Below are positions 8,729-18,171 of a DNA stretch of 64,000 nt, in pieces. Location: NCBI RefSeq assembly GCF_030269125.1, contig NZ_BSSM01000021.1, positions 62,001 to 126,000 of the forward strand. Direction: 5' to 3'. Both the position numbers and the translations under genes were made by a program. This DNA is from Streptomyces hygroscopicus subsp. hygroscopicus (GTDB lineage Bacteria > Actinomycetota > Actinomycetes > Streptomycetales > Streptomycetaceae). The notes beneath the pieces were generated by a model. The model was not told where the DNA came from and ran no database searches. It was given only the letters and a program-made list of their open reading frames with translations. Within the stretch, counting starts at the first letter, position 1, and each line of letters begins with the position of its first letter.

Positions 8729-10384
8729 TCAGAATCCCCTGGTCCGCTTCGCCGCCCGGCGCTTCCCGGGGGAGCCGACCCGCAGGAACAGCCGGAAGAC
8801 CTCCGATCCCAGGTTGACCCCGATCGCGATCGCCATGGCCAGCGACGCCGCGTTGGCCAGCGACACCAGACCCTTGTCCACCTGGTTCTGGGCCATGTTC
8901 AGGAGCCCGAAGTACGTGGCGGAACCGGGCAGCAGCGGACCGATCGCAGCCGTCGTGTAGGGCAGCGCGGAGGCGAAGCGGTAGCGGGACAGCAACTGCC
9001 CGAAGAGCCCGACCAGGCCGGCCGCCACCGCAGTGGAGGCCACCGGCGAGATGTCGGCGACATAGCGCATCGCGCCGTACACGCTCCAGGCGACGCCTCC
9101 GTTGAGGGTCACCCAGAGCACGGTGGACCGTTCCTGCTGGAGCAGCACCGCGAAGGTCAGCGACAGCAGCATGGAGGCCGCGATCTGGAGCAGGGGCCGG
9201 TGGGAGATGTGCAGCGCCGCCTCCGGGTTGAGCTTGCCGCCCACCTTCACCCCGAAGTACAGGACGAGCAGCACGCCGGTGACGATGCCGACGAAGAAGT
9301 ACAGGACCTCCAGGAGGCGGGCCGAGGCGGTGATGTAGAAGCCCGTCAGGCCGTCCTGGACGCCCGCCACCAGCGCCCGTCCGGGCAGCAGCGCGAACAG
9401 TCCACCGGTGATCACGGCGGACGCCCTCACGTCCACATGGGCCAGCGCGAACGCCACGCCGATCGCCGCGGGCGGCATCGCGGCCACCGTGAACTGGTAG
9501 AACTCCGGCAGCCCGCGCCCCGCGCACAGCCAGGCCAGCCGGTCGCCGAGCATCGCGCCGATCGCCGCCGCGAAGAACACGATCAGATCGCCGCCCACGA
9601 GGATCGAGGCGGCGCCCGCGAGCAGCCCGCTGGCCAGGGTGAGCGCCCAGCCCGGGTAGGGGTGCCGGTTGCGGCGGATCTCCGCGAGGCGCCGGTACGC
9701 CTCCTCCAGGGAGACATGGGTCTCGGGGTCCGTCAGGTCGTCCACCAGGCGGAAGACGGCCGCCAGGCGGGTGTAGTCGGTGCCCCGGCGGCGCACCGTC
9801 CGCGACGCCGTCACCGGGTCCTCGACCAGGGACGGCTGGTGCGAGATGGACAGCAGGGTGAAGGTGACGTTGGGTTCGCAGCGGTCCAGGCCGTACGACC
9901 GGCACACCGCGAACATCGCGGCCTCCACGTCCTCGGCGCCCTCGCCGCCCGCCAGCAGCAGCTCGCCGATACGCAGCGTCAGGTCCAGCACCCGGGGGAT
10001 GGCCGGGCCGCTCTCCTCCTCGTGCTGCACCGGCTCGGGCGCGGGCCGCTCGGCCACCGGCATGCGCAGCATGGTGCGCATCCGGTCCTGCCACGGCGCG
10101 TCCTTGACCAGGCTGACCAGCGGCACCCCGGTGGCCGGCGTGAACGCGGCCACCCCGCTCTGCGGGCCGTACGCGCTCGGCGTGCTGAACGCCGACCCCT
10201 CCGGCTCCCCGGCCGGCGGCTGCGGCGTGAGCAGCCCCTGCGGCACCTGGAACTCGGAGGTCGTCTCCGGCTCGCCCCCGGTCTTCGGGACCTCGAGCCC
10301 CTTGGGGATGGCGAACTCCGACGTGATCTCCGGGTCGTACCGCGCCTCGTCCGACCGGGGCTTGCGGTCGTCCGCCTCCGTCAC
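8729..10384 (-). CDS. ThrE-type threonine/serine exporter family membrane protein
   Basis: A 551-residue membrane protein with both halves of the ThrE exporter family: a DUF1212-like region with about five membrane segments (residues about 130-380, including GELLLAGGEGAEDVEAAM) and a C-terminal ThrE_2-like set of helices. The first 130 or so residues are soluble and Pro/Thr-rich, a common actinobacterial extension. GTG 10384 is the preferred start because the upstream codons look non-coding, but the ribosome-binding site is weak, so the start is uncertain. It lies 3' of ppa on the same strand, behind a hairpin. Confidence 0.82.
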   Translation of the reverse strand: MTEADDRKPRSDEARYDPEITSEFAIPKGLEVPKTGGEPETTSEFQVPQGLLTPQPPAGEPEGSAFSTPSAYGPQSGVAAFTPATGVPLVSLVKDAPWQDRMRTMLRMPVAERPAPEPVQHEEESGPAIPRVLDLTLRIGELLLAGGEGAEDVEAAMFAVCRSYGLDRCEPNVTFTLLSISHQPSLVEDPVTASRTVRRRGTDYTRLAAVFRLVDDLTDPETHVSLEEAYRRLAEIRRNRHPYPGWALTLASGLLAGAASILVGGDLIVFFAAAIGAMLGDRLAWLCAGRGLPEFYQFTVAAMPPAAIGVAFALAHVDVRASAVITGGLFALLPGRALVAGVQDGLTGFYITASARLLEVLYFFVGIVTGVLLVLYFGVKVGGKLNPEAALHISHRPLLQIAASMLLSLTFAVLLQQERSTVLWVTLNGGVAWSVYGAMRYVADISPVASTAVAAGLVGLFGQLLSRYRFASALPYTTAAIGPLLPGSATYFGLLNMAQNQVDKGLVSLANAASLAMAIAIGVNLGSEVFRLFLRVGSPGKRRAAKRTRGF

Positions 10385-10452
10385 CTCGCACCGTCCCTGA
10401 ACGACACCTTCCGCTGGCCTCAGTATGCGCATGCGCCGCGGGCGGGCATGCA

Positions 10453-10484
10453 AACGGGCCGCACACGAAAGCGTGCGGCCCGTT
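10453..10484 (-). terminator. Hairpin terminator downstream of ppa
   Basis: A perfect 12-bp inverted repeat (AACGGGCCGCAC and its complement) with an 8-base loop begins 14 bases beyond the ppa stop and precedes the exporter start. It should end most ppa transcripts and separate the two genes. Confidence 0.7.
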
Positions 10485-10498
10485 CGGGGGACGGAGGG

Positions 10499-10990
10499 TC
10501 AGTGACCGCCCTGCTCCTTGAAGCGCTTGTAGGACCGCTCGATCTCCTGCTCGGCGTCCGCACGGCCCACCCAGTTGGCGCCCTCGACGGACTTGCCGGG
10601 CTCCAGGTCCTTGTAGACCTCGAAGAAGTGCTGGATCTCCAGGCGGTCGAACTCCGACACGTGGTGGATGTCGCGCAGGTGCTCCACCCGCGGGTCGGTG
10701 GAGGGCACGCACAGCAGCTTGTCGTCGCCGCCGGCCTCGTCCGTCATGCGGAACATGCCGATCGCGCGGCAGCGGATCAGGCAGCCCGGGAAGGTCGGCT
10801 CGTCCAGGATGACCAGCGCGTCCAGCGGGTCGCCGTCCTCGCCGAGGGTGTTCTCGACGAAGCCGTAGTCGGTCGGGTAGGCGGTCGAGGTGAAGAGGCG
10901 ACGGTCCAGGCGGATCCGACCGGTCTCGTGGTCCACCTCGTACTTGTTGCGCGAACCCTTCGGGATCTCGATCGTGACGTCGAACTCCAC
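10499..10990 (-). CDS. ppa: Inorganic pyrophosphatase
   Basis: A 163-residue family I soluble pyrophosphatase that hydrolyses pyrophosphate to phosphate, driving biosynthetic reactions. The metal-binding signature GEDGDPLDALV is present, as are the conserved GSRNKYE and YPTDYGF motifs. GTG 10990 (product starting VEFDVTIEIPKG) is chosen because AAGGAG lies 6 bases upstream and the family normally begins here. The frame stays open to 11014, but those extra codons contain the ribosome-binding site itself. Divergent from dacB. Confidence 0.95.
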   Translation of the reverse strand: MEFDVTIEIPKGSRNKYEVDHETGRIRLDRRLFTSTAYPTDYGFVENTLGEDGDPLDALVILDEPTFPGCLIRCRAIGMFRMTDEAGGDDKLLCVPSTDPRVEHLRDIHHVSEFDRLEIQHFFEVYKDLEPGKSVEGANWVGRADAEQEIERSYKRFKEQGGH

Positions 10991-11069
10991 CGGTGGCTCC
11001 TTCATGATCAGCACATAGTTCTGGTGGTTAAGTGTCCCTCACGCAGGTGTGTGATCGCGAAAGGGGCTG

Positions 11070-12671
11070 GTGGTCGTGCCAGAGCTCGGGCCTTGGCGAG
11101 CCGCGGGACCGCGGGTGAGGCGGATCGCGAGCGCCGTGCGACCGCGACTCGCGCGTGCCGTGAGAACGGCGAAACCGCAGGTCATGCGTCTGATGTCCAC
11201 GGTACGACCGCTGCTCGCCGACCTCCCCCGTCCGCGTACTCCCAGCACCTTGCAGTACACCGCGGGCGCCGCCACCGCCGGCCTGGTGCTCGCGGCCGGC
11301 GTGGTGACCCTGGCCGGGCCGTGGGACGCCACCGGTCAGCGTACGGCCGAGCGGGACCGGGCGACCGCCCTGGAGCACGCACGTGGCGCAGATCACGGTC
11401 CGGGTCCGGCGGCGGGCGGGCCGCGACCCGCGCCGAGCGCGCCGGCGGTCCTGGCGGGACTGGGGGCCGCGACCGGCCCCGCGGACACCAGGCAGGCGCC
11501 GGCGAGCGGCGGTACGGCCCTGGCGGACGTCCTGGGGCCCCTCCTGGACGCGCCGGCGCTCGGCGAGGGGCACACGGCCGTGGTGGTCGACGCGGCCACG
11601 GGCAGGCGGCTGTACGGCGTCGACCCCGACAAGGGGCTCACGCCCGCCTCCACGACCAAGCTCGCGACCGCGGTCGCCGCCCTGGACGCGCTCGGTCCCG
11701 ACCACCGCTTCGCCACCCGCGCCGCGCTCCGGGGCGGTACCCGTGAACTCGTCCTGGTCGGCGGCGGCGACCCCACGCTCACGGCGCACGCCGAGGCCGG
11801 CGGCTGGGCGAGCCTGCGGACGCTGGCCACGAGGACGGCGCAGGCGCTGCGGGCGCGCGGCATCCACGAGATCACCCTGTCGTACGACGCGACGCTCTAC
11901 GCCGGCCCCGCGCTGCACCCCATCGGCGCCAACGACAACCTGGCACCGGTCAGCGCCCTGACCACGGACGAGGGGCGCACCGACGACTCCACCAGCGGGC
12001 CCGCGCCCCGGGTCGCCGATCCCGCCGAGGACACGGCGCGGAAGTTCGCGGGCTTCCTGAAGGGCGCCGGCATCGGCACGACCGCGCCCGCTCCGGCCAG
12101 GGCGACCGGCCGCGCCGAGACCCTCGCGACCGTCTCCTCGCCGCCGCTGTCCGCGCTGGTCGAACGCATGCTGACCAACAGCGACAACGACATCGCCGAG
12201 GCCCTCGCCCGGCAGACCGCCCTCGCGAGCGGGCGGCCCGCCAGCTTCGACGGCGGTGCCAGGGCGATCGCCGCGCGGCTCGGGAAGCTGGGCCTGCCGC
12301 TGGCCGGCACGTCCTTCCACGACGGCAGCGGCCTCGACCGCGCCGACCGCCTCACCGCCGACCTCCTCACCGCCATCCTGATCAAGGCCGGCACCCCCGG
12401 CCACCCCGGGCTCCGCCCGGTCCTCACCGGCCTCCCCATCGCCCACTTCACCGGCACCCTGGCCACCCGCTACGCCGACGGCGCGGCCGGCCTGGTGCAC
12501 GCCAAGACCGGCACCCTGACCGGCGTCAACACCCTGGCGGGGACGGTGGTGGACCGGGACGGCCGCCTGCTGGCCTTCGCCTTCCTGGCCTCGGAGACGA
12601 CGGACCCGATGGCCGCGCAGTCGGCGTTGGACAAGGCGGCGACGGCACTGGCGGCGTGCGGCTGCGGCTGA
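11070..12671 (+). CDS. dacB: D-alanyl-D-alanine carboxypeptidase/endopeptidase (PBP4 family)
   Basis: A 533-residue penicillin-binding protein of class C, trimming or cleaving peptidoglycan cross-links outside the membrane. The three active-site motifs are in order: S194-TTK (SxxK), S371-DN and K479-TG. Residues about 63-85 form one membrane-spanning signal anchor (TAGAATAGLVLAAGVVTLAG) after an Arg-rich cytoplasmic leader. GTG 11070 opens the frame; GTG 11076 is equally possible and lies better spaced behind AAGGGG. It is the first gene of a rightward run with the DUF2342 protein, tilS, hpt and ftsH. Confidence 0.92.
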   Translation: MVVPELGPWRAAGPRVRRIASAVRPRLARAVRTAKPQVMRLMSTVRPLLADLPRPRTPSTLQYTAGAATAGLVLAAGVVTLAGPWDATGQRTAERDRATALEHARGADHGPGPAAGGPRPAPSAPAVLAGLGAATGPADTRQAPASGGTALADVLGPLLDAPALGEGHTAVVVDAATGRRLYGVDPDKGLTPASTTKLATAVAALDALGPDHRFATRAALRGGTRELVLVGGGDPTLTAHAEAGGWASLRTLATRTAQALRARGIHEITLSYDATLYAGPALHPIGANDNLAPVSALTTDEGRTDDSTSGPAPRVADPAEDTARKFAGFLKGAGIGTTAPAPARATGRAETLATVSSPPLSALVERMLTNSDNDIAEALARQTALASGRPASFDGGARAIAARLGKLGLPLAGTSFHDGSGLDRADRLTADLLTAILIKAGTPGHPGLRPVLTGLPIAHFTGTLATRYADGAAGLVHAKTGTLTGVNTLAGTVVDRDGRLLAFAFLASETTDPMAAQSALDKAATALAACGCG

Positions 12672-12745
12672 CGGCGTCCGGCTCCCCCCACCGGACCCGA
12701 TGCCACGGCCTGCCCCAAGCGGTGCCGCTCACGTACCGTTGACGC

Positions 12746-13879
12746 ATGACAGGCTTCGGAGGCACCGCATCCCCCGGGATGGTCGACTGGAACCTCGCGG
12801 TGGCGACCGCGACACGGCTCGTACGGCCCGGCCCCGACGTCACCCGTGACGAGGCCCGGTCCGTCGTCGCGGAGCTGCGCCGGCACGCGAAGGCCTCGGA
12901 GGAGCACGTCCGCGGCTTCACCCGGCTGGCGACCGAGCAGAGCCACGACACCCCCGTCCTGGTCGTCGACCGCCCCGGCTGGGCCCGCGCCAACGTCGCC
13001 GGGTTCCGGGAGATCCTCAAACCGCTCCTGGACAAGATGCAGGAGCGCCGCGGCGCCACCCCCGGCGGTGCCGTCCTCGGCGCCGTCGGCGGCAAGGTCA
13101 CCGGCGTGGAGCTGGGCATGCTGCTGTCGTTCCTCTCCTCCCGCGTCCTCGGCCAGTACGAGACCTTCGCCCCCTCCACCCGCGACCTTCCGGCCGGGAA
13201 GAACGGCGGCGGCCGCCTCCTCCTCGTCGCGCCCAACATCGTCCACGTGGAGCGCGAACTCGACGTCGAACCGCACGACTTCCGCCTGTGGGTGTGCCTG
13301 CACGAGGAGACCCACCGCACGCAGTTCACGGCCGTGCCCTGGCTGCGTGACCACCTGGAGGGCGAAATCCAGTCGTTCCTCGCGGAGACGGACGTCGACC
13401 CCATGACCTTCCTGGAGCGCGTGCGGGACGCCGCCCAGTCGCTCGCCGGGGGCCGCCCCGAGGCCGAGGAGGACGACGGCGGCCGCTCCTTCGTGGATCT
13501 GGTGCAGACCCCCGCCCAGCGCGAGATCCTCGGCCGCCTCACCGCCGTGATGTCCCTGCTGGAGGGCCACGCCGACTACGTGATGGACGGCGTCGGGCCC
13601 AGTGTCGTGCCGTCCGTGGCCGAGATCCGGGAGAAGTTCCAGCAGCGCCGGGCCAAGGGCGCCTCCCGGCTCGACCAGGCGCTGCGCAAACTGCTCGGCC
13701 TGGATGCCAAACTCAGGCAGTACCGGGACGGCGAACGGTTCGTACGGGCCGTCGTCGACCAGGTCGGCGTCGACGGCTTCAACCGCGTGTGGACCTCGCC
13801 CAACACCCTGCCCACCAAGGCGGAGATCGCCAAACCGGCGGACTGGGTCGCGCGGGTGCACCGCACGGCGGAGTCGTGA
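12746..13879 (+). CDS. DUF2342 zinc-dependent metalloprotease-like protein
   Basis: A 377-residue protein of the DUF2342 family, which databases label as zinc metalloprotease or coenzyme F420 biosynthesis-associated. The zincin motif is H186-EETH190, with a downstream GHADYV supplying a likely third ligand. There is no signal peptide, so it is cytoplasmic. The ATG is preceded by TACCGT with a 6-base gap and no good ribosome-binding site, suggesting a leaderless transcript. This gene between dacB and tilS is typical of actinobacteria. The substrate is unknown. Confidence 0.82.
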   Translation: MTGFGGTASPGMVDWNLAVATATRLVRPGPDVTRDEARSVVAELRRHAKASEEHVRGFTRLATEQSHDTPVLVVDRPGWARANVAGFREILKPLLDKMQERRGATPGGAVLGAVGGKVTGVELGMLLSFLSSRVLGQYETFAPSTRDLPAGKNGGGRLLLVAPNIVHVERELDVEPHDFRLWVCLHEETHRTQFTAVPWLRDHLEGEIQSFLAETDVDPMTFLERVRDAAQSLAGGRPEAEEDDGGRSFVDLVQTPAQREILGRLTAVMSLLEGHADYVMDGVGPSVVPSVAEIREKFQQRRAKGASRLDQALRKLLGLDAKLRQYRDGERFVRAVVDQVGVDGFNRVWTSPNTLPTKAEIAKPADWVARVHRTAES

Positions 13880-14070
13880 AACGCACGCCCCGGTCGTGAA
13901 TCGAATCCGGCCGACGGCAGTCGAACGCCCCTCCAATCACCCGTCCGAGGGACCGTGAGCCATGCGTAGGCGTGCAATGCTCGGGGAACGGCCCGCTTCT
14001 GTCACCATCTACACACTCTGAGTGACCGAATCGGGCTCACCCCCCGGAAACTTCATGAAGGGAACCGGAC

Positions 14071-15138
14071 ATGGGTCCCCATCCTGCGGTCGCGGCGATA
14101 CGCCTGGCGGTCCGCCGCGTCCTCCACGACATCCTGAACACCCTCCCGGCCGCCGGTGAGCGCCCGGACCGGCCGACCGAGCGGCTCCCCTCCCCGCTCG
14201 GGTCCACCCTCGTGTCCGCCCCCGCGAGCCCCCTGGTGCTCGTCGCGTGCTCCGGCGGCGCCGACTCCATGGCCCTCGCCTCCGCCCTCGCCTTCGAAGC
14301 CCCCCGGCTCTGCCTGCGCGCCGGCGGCGTCACCGTCGACCACGGACTCCAGCCCGGCTCGGACCTGCGCGCCGACGAGGTCGCCCTGCGGATGCGCGGC
14401 CTCGGCCTCGACCCCGTGGAGTCCGTCTCCGTCGACGTCGGCCGCGACGGCGGCCCCGAGGCCGCCGCCCGCGACGCCCGCTACGCCGCCCTGGACGCCG
14501 CGCTCGAACGCCACGGCGCCGCCGCGATCCTGCTCGGACACACCCGCGACGACCAGGCCGAGACCGTCCTGCTGGGCCTCGCCCGCGGCTCCGGCATCCG
14601 CTCCCTGTCCGGAATGGCCGCGGTCTCGGGGGCCGGCGGCCGTTACCGGCGCCCCTTCCTCCACCTCGACCGGCAGACCGCCCGCAAGGCATGCATGGTC
14701 CAGTCCCTGCCCGTCTGGGACGATCCTCACAACACCGACCCCGCGTACACCCGCTCCCGGCTGCGCCACGAGGGCCTGCCCGCCCTGGAGAAGGCCCTCG
14801 GAAAGGGCGTCGTCGAGGCGCTCGCCCGCACCGCCCAGCTGTCCCGCGACGACGCCGACGCCCTCGACTCCTGGGCCAGCCAGGCCGAGGCCTCCGTGCG
14901 CGACGCCGCGGGCCTGCTGGAGTGCGCCAAGCTCTACGCCCTGCCGCCCGCCGTGCGCCGCCGGATCCTGCGCCGGGCCGCCATCGCGGCCGGCGCTCCC
15001 GCCGGTTCCCTGTTCGCCCGCCACATCGAGGAAGTCGACCGCCTGATCACCGGCTGGCGAGGCCAGGGGGCCATCAATCTCCCGGGCCGGGTCGTCGCCC
15101 AGCGGCAGGGTGGCAGACTGGTGATTCGGCAAGGCTGA
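14071..15138 (+). CDS. tilS: tRNA(Ile)-lysidine synthase
   Basis: A 355-residue enzyme that converts the wobble cytidine of tRNA-Ile(CAU) to lysidine, using ATP and lysine. The N-terminal PP-loop motif SGGADS starts at S61, followed by the family motifs VDHGLQPGS and GHTRDDQAETVLLGL. The C-terminal domain is shorter than in E. coli, as usual for actinobacteria. GAAGGGAAC lies upstream of ATG 14071. The next gene is hpt, the conserved bacterial tilS-hpt-ftsH order. Confidence 0.93.
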   Translation: MGPHPAVAAIRLAVRRVLHDILNTLPAAGERPDRPTERLPSPLGSTLVSAPASPLVLVACSGGADSMALASALAFEAPRLCLRAGGVTVDHGLQPGSDLRADEVALRMRGLGLDPVESVSVDVGRDGGPEAAARDARYAALDAALERHGAAAILLGHTRDDQAETVLLGLARGSGIRSLSGMAAVSGAGGRYRRPFLHLDRQTARKACMVQSLPVWDDPHNTDPAYTRSRLRHEGLPALEKALGKGVVEALARTAQLSRDDADALDSWASQAEASVRDAAGLLECAKLYALPPAVRRRILRRAAIAAGAPAGSLFARHIEEVDRLITGWRGQGAINLPGRVVAQRQGGRLVIRQG

Positions 15139-15227
15139 ATCCCGACGGCCCGGAGCGAGTCTCCTCCGGCCGCCCGGGGCGGCCGGAGGCCGTGATTGCG
15201 GCCGTAAGTGCGGGACGACCGAAAGTG

Positions 15228-15788
15228 ATGCGGGTGGACGCGAAAGACATGGGTGCCGACCTCGAGAAGGTGCTCATCACCAAGGAAGAGATCGACGCCA
15301 AGCTGGCCGAGCTGGCGGCGAAGATCGACGCGGAGTACGCGGGCAAGGACCTGCTGATCGTCGGTGTCCTCAAGGGCGCGGTGATGGTCATGGCCGACCT
15401 CGCACGGGCGCTGTCCACCCCGGTCACCATGGACTGGATGGCCGTGTCCTCGTACGGCGCGGGCACCCAGTCCTCCGGCGTCGTGCGCATCCTCAAGGAC
15501 CTCGACACGGACATCAAGGGCCGGGACGTCCTGATCGTCGAGGACATCATCGACTCCGGTCTGACCCTGTCCTGGCTGATCAACAACCTCGGCTCGCGCG
15601 AGCCCGCCTCCCTCAAGGTGTGCACGCTGCTGCGCAAGCCGGACGCCGCCAAGGTCGCCATCGACGTGGAGTGGGTCGGCTTCGACATCCCGAACGAGTT
15701 CGTCGTCGGTTACGGGCTGGACTACGCCGAGAAGTACCGCAACCTGCCGTTCGTCGGTACGCTCGCGCCGCACGTCTACGGCGGCTGA
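15228..15788 (+). CDS. hpt: Hypoxanthine phosphoribosyltransferase
   Basis: A 186-residue purine salvage enzyme that transfers a phosphoribosyl group from PRPP to hypoxanthine and probably guanine. The PRPP-binding motif VLIVEDIIDSGLT is clear, and the KGAVMVMADL loop matches the family. ATG 15228 is used; GTG 15225 directly before it is an alternative, and neither has a strong ribosome-binding site. It sits between tilS and ftsH, and the 219-base gap to ftsH holds a separate promoter candidate. Confidence 0.94.
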   Translation: MRVDAKDMGADLEKVLITKEEIDAKLAELAAKIDAEYAGKDLLIVGVLKGAVMVMADLARALSTPVTMDWMAVSSYGAGTQSSGVVRILKDLDTDIKGRDVLIVEDIIDSGLTLSWLINNLGSREPASLKVCTLLRKPDAAKVAIDVEWVGFDIPNEFVVGYGLDYAEKYRNLPFVGTLAPHVYGG

Positions 15789-15842
15789 AACCGAACCGGG
15801 CACGCGGGCCGAGCCAGTCGGCCCAAGCCCGGTGAGGCGATC

Positions 15843-15869
15843 GGGAACCCCGGCGGGTCCCGTGCCGTT
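15843..15869 (+). promoter_or_regulatory. Candidate sigma-R promoter upstream of ftsH
   Basis: GGGAAC at 15843-15848 is followed after exactly 18 bases by GTT at 15867-15869. This fits the sigma-R (thiol/disulfide stress) pattern GGAAT-N18-GTT with one -35 mismatch. The start point would be about 130 bases before the chosen ftsH start. Identification is by eye only. Confidence 0.5.
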
Positions 15870-16007
15870 GAAGCATGCAGAGACGGGTTTCCCAGCCGTC
15901 CGATCGGCTTCACGCGGCTTCGGGCGCCAAGGCTGGGGTACCGTCGGAAGAACTGTCTTATCAAACTCACTATGGCAGGAGGGACGGGGCGGCACCGCTC
16001 CGTATGG

Positions 16008-18047
16008 ATGGACGTGAAGCGATACTTCCGTGGGCCGGTCATGTGGATCGTGCTGGCCGTCCTTGCCGTGGTCGTGTTGATGCAGGTCGTCGGCTCGTCC
16101 GGCGGCTACAAGTCGGTGGACACCGGCCAGGTCGTCGCGGCGATCAATGACAACAGGGTCCAGTCGGCCAAGCTGACCACCGGCGACGAGCAGACCGTCA
16201 AGGTCACGCTCAAGGACGGTCAGAAGGTCCAAGGCAGCTCCAAGATCCAGGCGAGCTACATCGGCGACCAGGGTGTGCAGCTCGCCAACAACCTGCAGAG
16301 CAAGTACCAGGAGAAGCAGATCCCGGACGGCTACACCGTGTCGCCGTCCAAGCAGAACCCGTTCGTCGGCGTCCTGCTCTCCCTCCTGCCCTTCGTCCTG
16401 ATCGTCGTCGTCTTCCTGTTCCTGATGAACCAGATGCAGGGCGGCGGCTCCCGGGTGATGAACTTCGGGAAGTCCAAGGCCAAGCTCATCACCAAGGACA
16501 CCCCGAAGACGACCTTCTCCGACGTCGCCGGCTGCGACGAGGCCGTCGAGGAGCTCCACGAGATCAAGGAGTTCCTCCAGGAGCCGGCCAAGTTCCAGGC
16601 CGTCGGCGCCAAGATCCCCAAGGGTGTGCTGCTCTACGGCCGCCCGGGTACCGGTAAGACCCTGCTCGCGCGCGCCGTCGCCGGCGAGGCGGGCGTCCCC
16701 TTCTACTCGATCTCCGGTTCCGACTTCGTCGAGATGTTCGTCGGTGTCGGTGCCTCCCGCGTCCGTGACCTGTTCGAGCAGGCCAAGGCGAACGCCCCGG
16801 CGATCGTCTTCGTCGACGAGATCGACGCGGTCGGCCGCCACCGCGGCGCCGGCCTCGGCGGTGGTCACGACGAGCGTGAGCAGACCCTCAACCAGCTGCT
16901 GGTCGAGATGGACGGCTTCGACGTCAAGGGCGGCGTGATCCTGATCGCCGCGACCAACCGGCCCGACATCCTGGACCCGGCGCTGCTGCGCCCCGGCCGC
17001 TTCGACCGCCAGATCGCCGTCGACCCGCCGGACCTCCAGGGCCGCCTGGAGATCCTCAAGGTCCACCAGAAGGGCAAGCCGGTCGCGCCCGACGTCGACC
17101 TGGCCGCGGTCGCCCGCCGTACTCCCGGCATGACCGGCGCCGACCTGGCCAACGTGCTCAACGAGGCGGCGCTGCTCACCGCCCGCAGCGACCAGAAGCT
17201 GATCGACAACAAGGCGCTGGACGAGGCGATCGACCGCGTGGTCGCGGGCCCGCAGAAGCGGACCCGGATCATGTCGGACAAGGAGAAGAAGATCACCGCG
17301 TACCACGAGGGCGGTCACGCCCTGGTCGCGGCGGCCTCGCCGAACTCCGACCCGGTCCACAAGATCACCATCCTGTCCCGCGGCCGCGCCCTCGGCTACA
17401 CGATGGTCCTGCCGGACGAGGACAAGTACTCGACCACGCGCAACGAGATGCTCGACCAGCTCGCCTACATGCTGGGCGGCCGCGCGGCCGAGGAACTGGT
17501 CTTCCACGACCCGACCACGGGTGCCGCCAACGACATCGAGAAGGCCACCAACCTGGCCCGCGCGATGGTCACCCAGTACGGCATGACCGAGCGGCTCGGC
17601 GCCATCAAGTTCGGCGGCGACAACAGCGAGCCCTTCCTCGGCCGTGAGATGGCGCACCAGCGCGACTACTCGGAAGAGGTCGCCGCGCTGGTGGACGAAG
17701 AGGTCAAGAAGCTCATCGAGACCGCGCACAACGAGGCCTGGGAGATCCTGGTCGAGAACCGCGACGTGCTCGACCAACTGGTGCTCCAGCTGCTGGAGAA
17801 GGAGACGCTCGGCAAGGAGGAGATCGCCGAGATCTTCGCCCCGATCGTCAAGCGCCCGCCGCGGCCCGCCTGGACCGGCTCCTCGCGCCGCACCCCGTCC
17901 ACCCGCCCGCCGGTGCTCTCCCCCAAGGAGCTGGCGCTGACCAACGGTGCGAACGGCACGACGGCCGCGATCAGCACGGTCAAGTCCACCGCCGCCGAGT
18001 CCGCCCCCGTGACGGACCCGACCCCGGAAGAGCGCCCGGAGAGCTGA
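16008..18047 (+). CDS. ftsH: ATP-dependent zinc metalloprotease FtsH
   Basis: A 679-residue membrane-anchored AAA+ protease that removes damaged membrane and cytoplasmic proteins. Two membrane helices (residues about 9-27 and 117-138) flank the short extracytoplasmic domain. The AAA module has Walker A at 211-218, Walker B IVFVDEIDAVG and the SRH ATNRPDILDPALLRPGR. The zinc site is H433-EGGH437. Walker A reads GRPGTGKT, with Arg where nearly all FtsH proteins have Pro. ATG 16008 starts the usual MDVKRYF sequence; an in-frame ATG at 15972 adds 12 residues. A Pro/Thr-rich tail follows the protease domain. Confidence 0.96.
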   Translation: MDVKRYFRGPVMWIVLAVLAVVVLMQVVGSSGGYKSVDTGQVVAAINDNRVQSAKLTTGDEQTVKVTLKDGQKVQGSSKIQASYIGDQGVQLANNLQSKYQEKQIPDGYTVSPSKQNPFVGVLLSLLPFVLIVVVFLFLMNQMQGGGSRVMNFGKSKAKLITKDTPKTTFSDVAGCDEAVEELHEIKEFLQEPAKFQAVGAKIPKGVLLYGRPGTGKTLLARAVAGEAGVPFYSISGSDFVEMFVGVGASRVRDLFEQAKANAPAIVFVDEIDAVGRHRGAGLGGGHDEREQTLNQLLVEMDGFDVKGGVILIAATNRPDILDPALLRPGRFDRQIAVDPPDLQGRLEILKVHQKGKPVAPDVDLAAVARRTPGMTGADLANVLNEAALLTARSDQKLIDNKALDEAIDRVVAGPQKRTRIMSDKEKKITAYHEGGHALVAAASPNSDPVHKITILSRGRALGYTMVLPDEDKYSTTRNEMLDQLAYMLGGRAAEELVFHDPTTGAANDIEKATNLARAMVTQYGMTERLGAIKFGGDNSEPFLGREMAHQRDYSEEVAALVDEEVKKLIETAHNEAWEILVENRDVLDQLVLQLLEKETLGKEEIAEIFAPIVKRPPRPAWTGSSRRTPSTRPPVLSPKELALTNGANGTTAAISTVKSTAAESAPVTDPTPEERPES

Positions 18048-18090
18048 CCGCCCGGCGGCCGCTTTCCGGCCACCGAGGCCCGGAATGAAC

Positions 18091-18130
18091 GCCGCGCCCC
18101 CCAGGTTCTAGCCTGGGGGGCGCGGCATTT
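18091..18130 (+). terminator. Strong intrinsic terminator after ftsH
   Basis: A perfect 15-bp inverted repeat (left arm 18091-18105, right arm 18112-18126, 6-base loop) is followed by ATTTTCC. It separates ftsH from folE. Confidence 0.88.
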
Positions 18131-18171
18131 TCCTTATGCACGCACGTGGGACGACAGGAACGAGGCACCAG

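Noticed and set aside
14934..17777. Very long leftward open frame (about 947 codons) opposite tilS, hpt and ftsH
   Set aside because: It is antisense to well-conserved genes, its translation is His/Asp/Val/Leu-rich low complexity with no motif, and such shadows are expected at this GC content.
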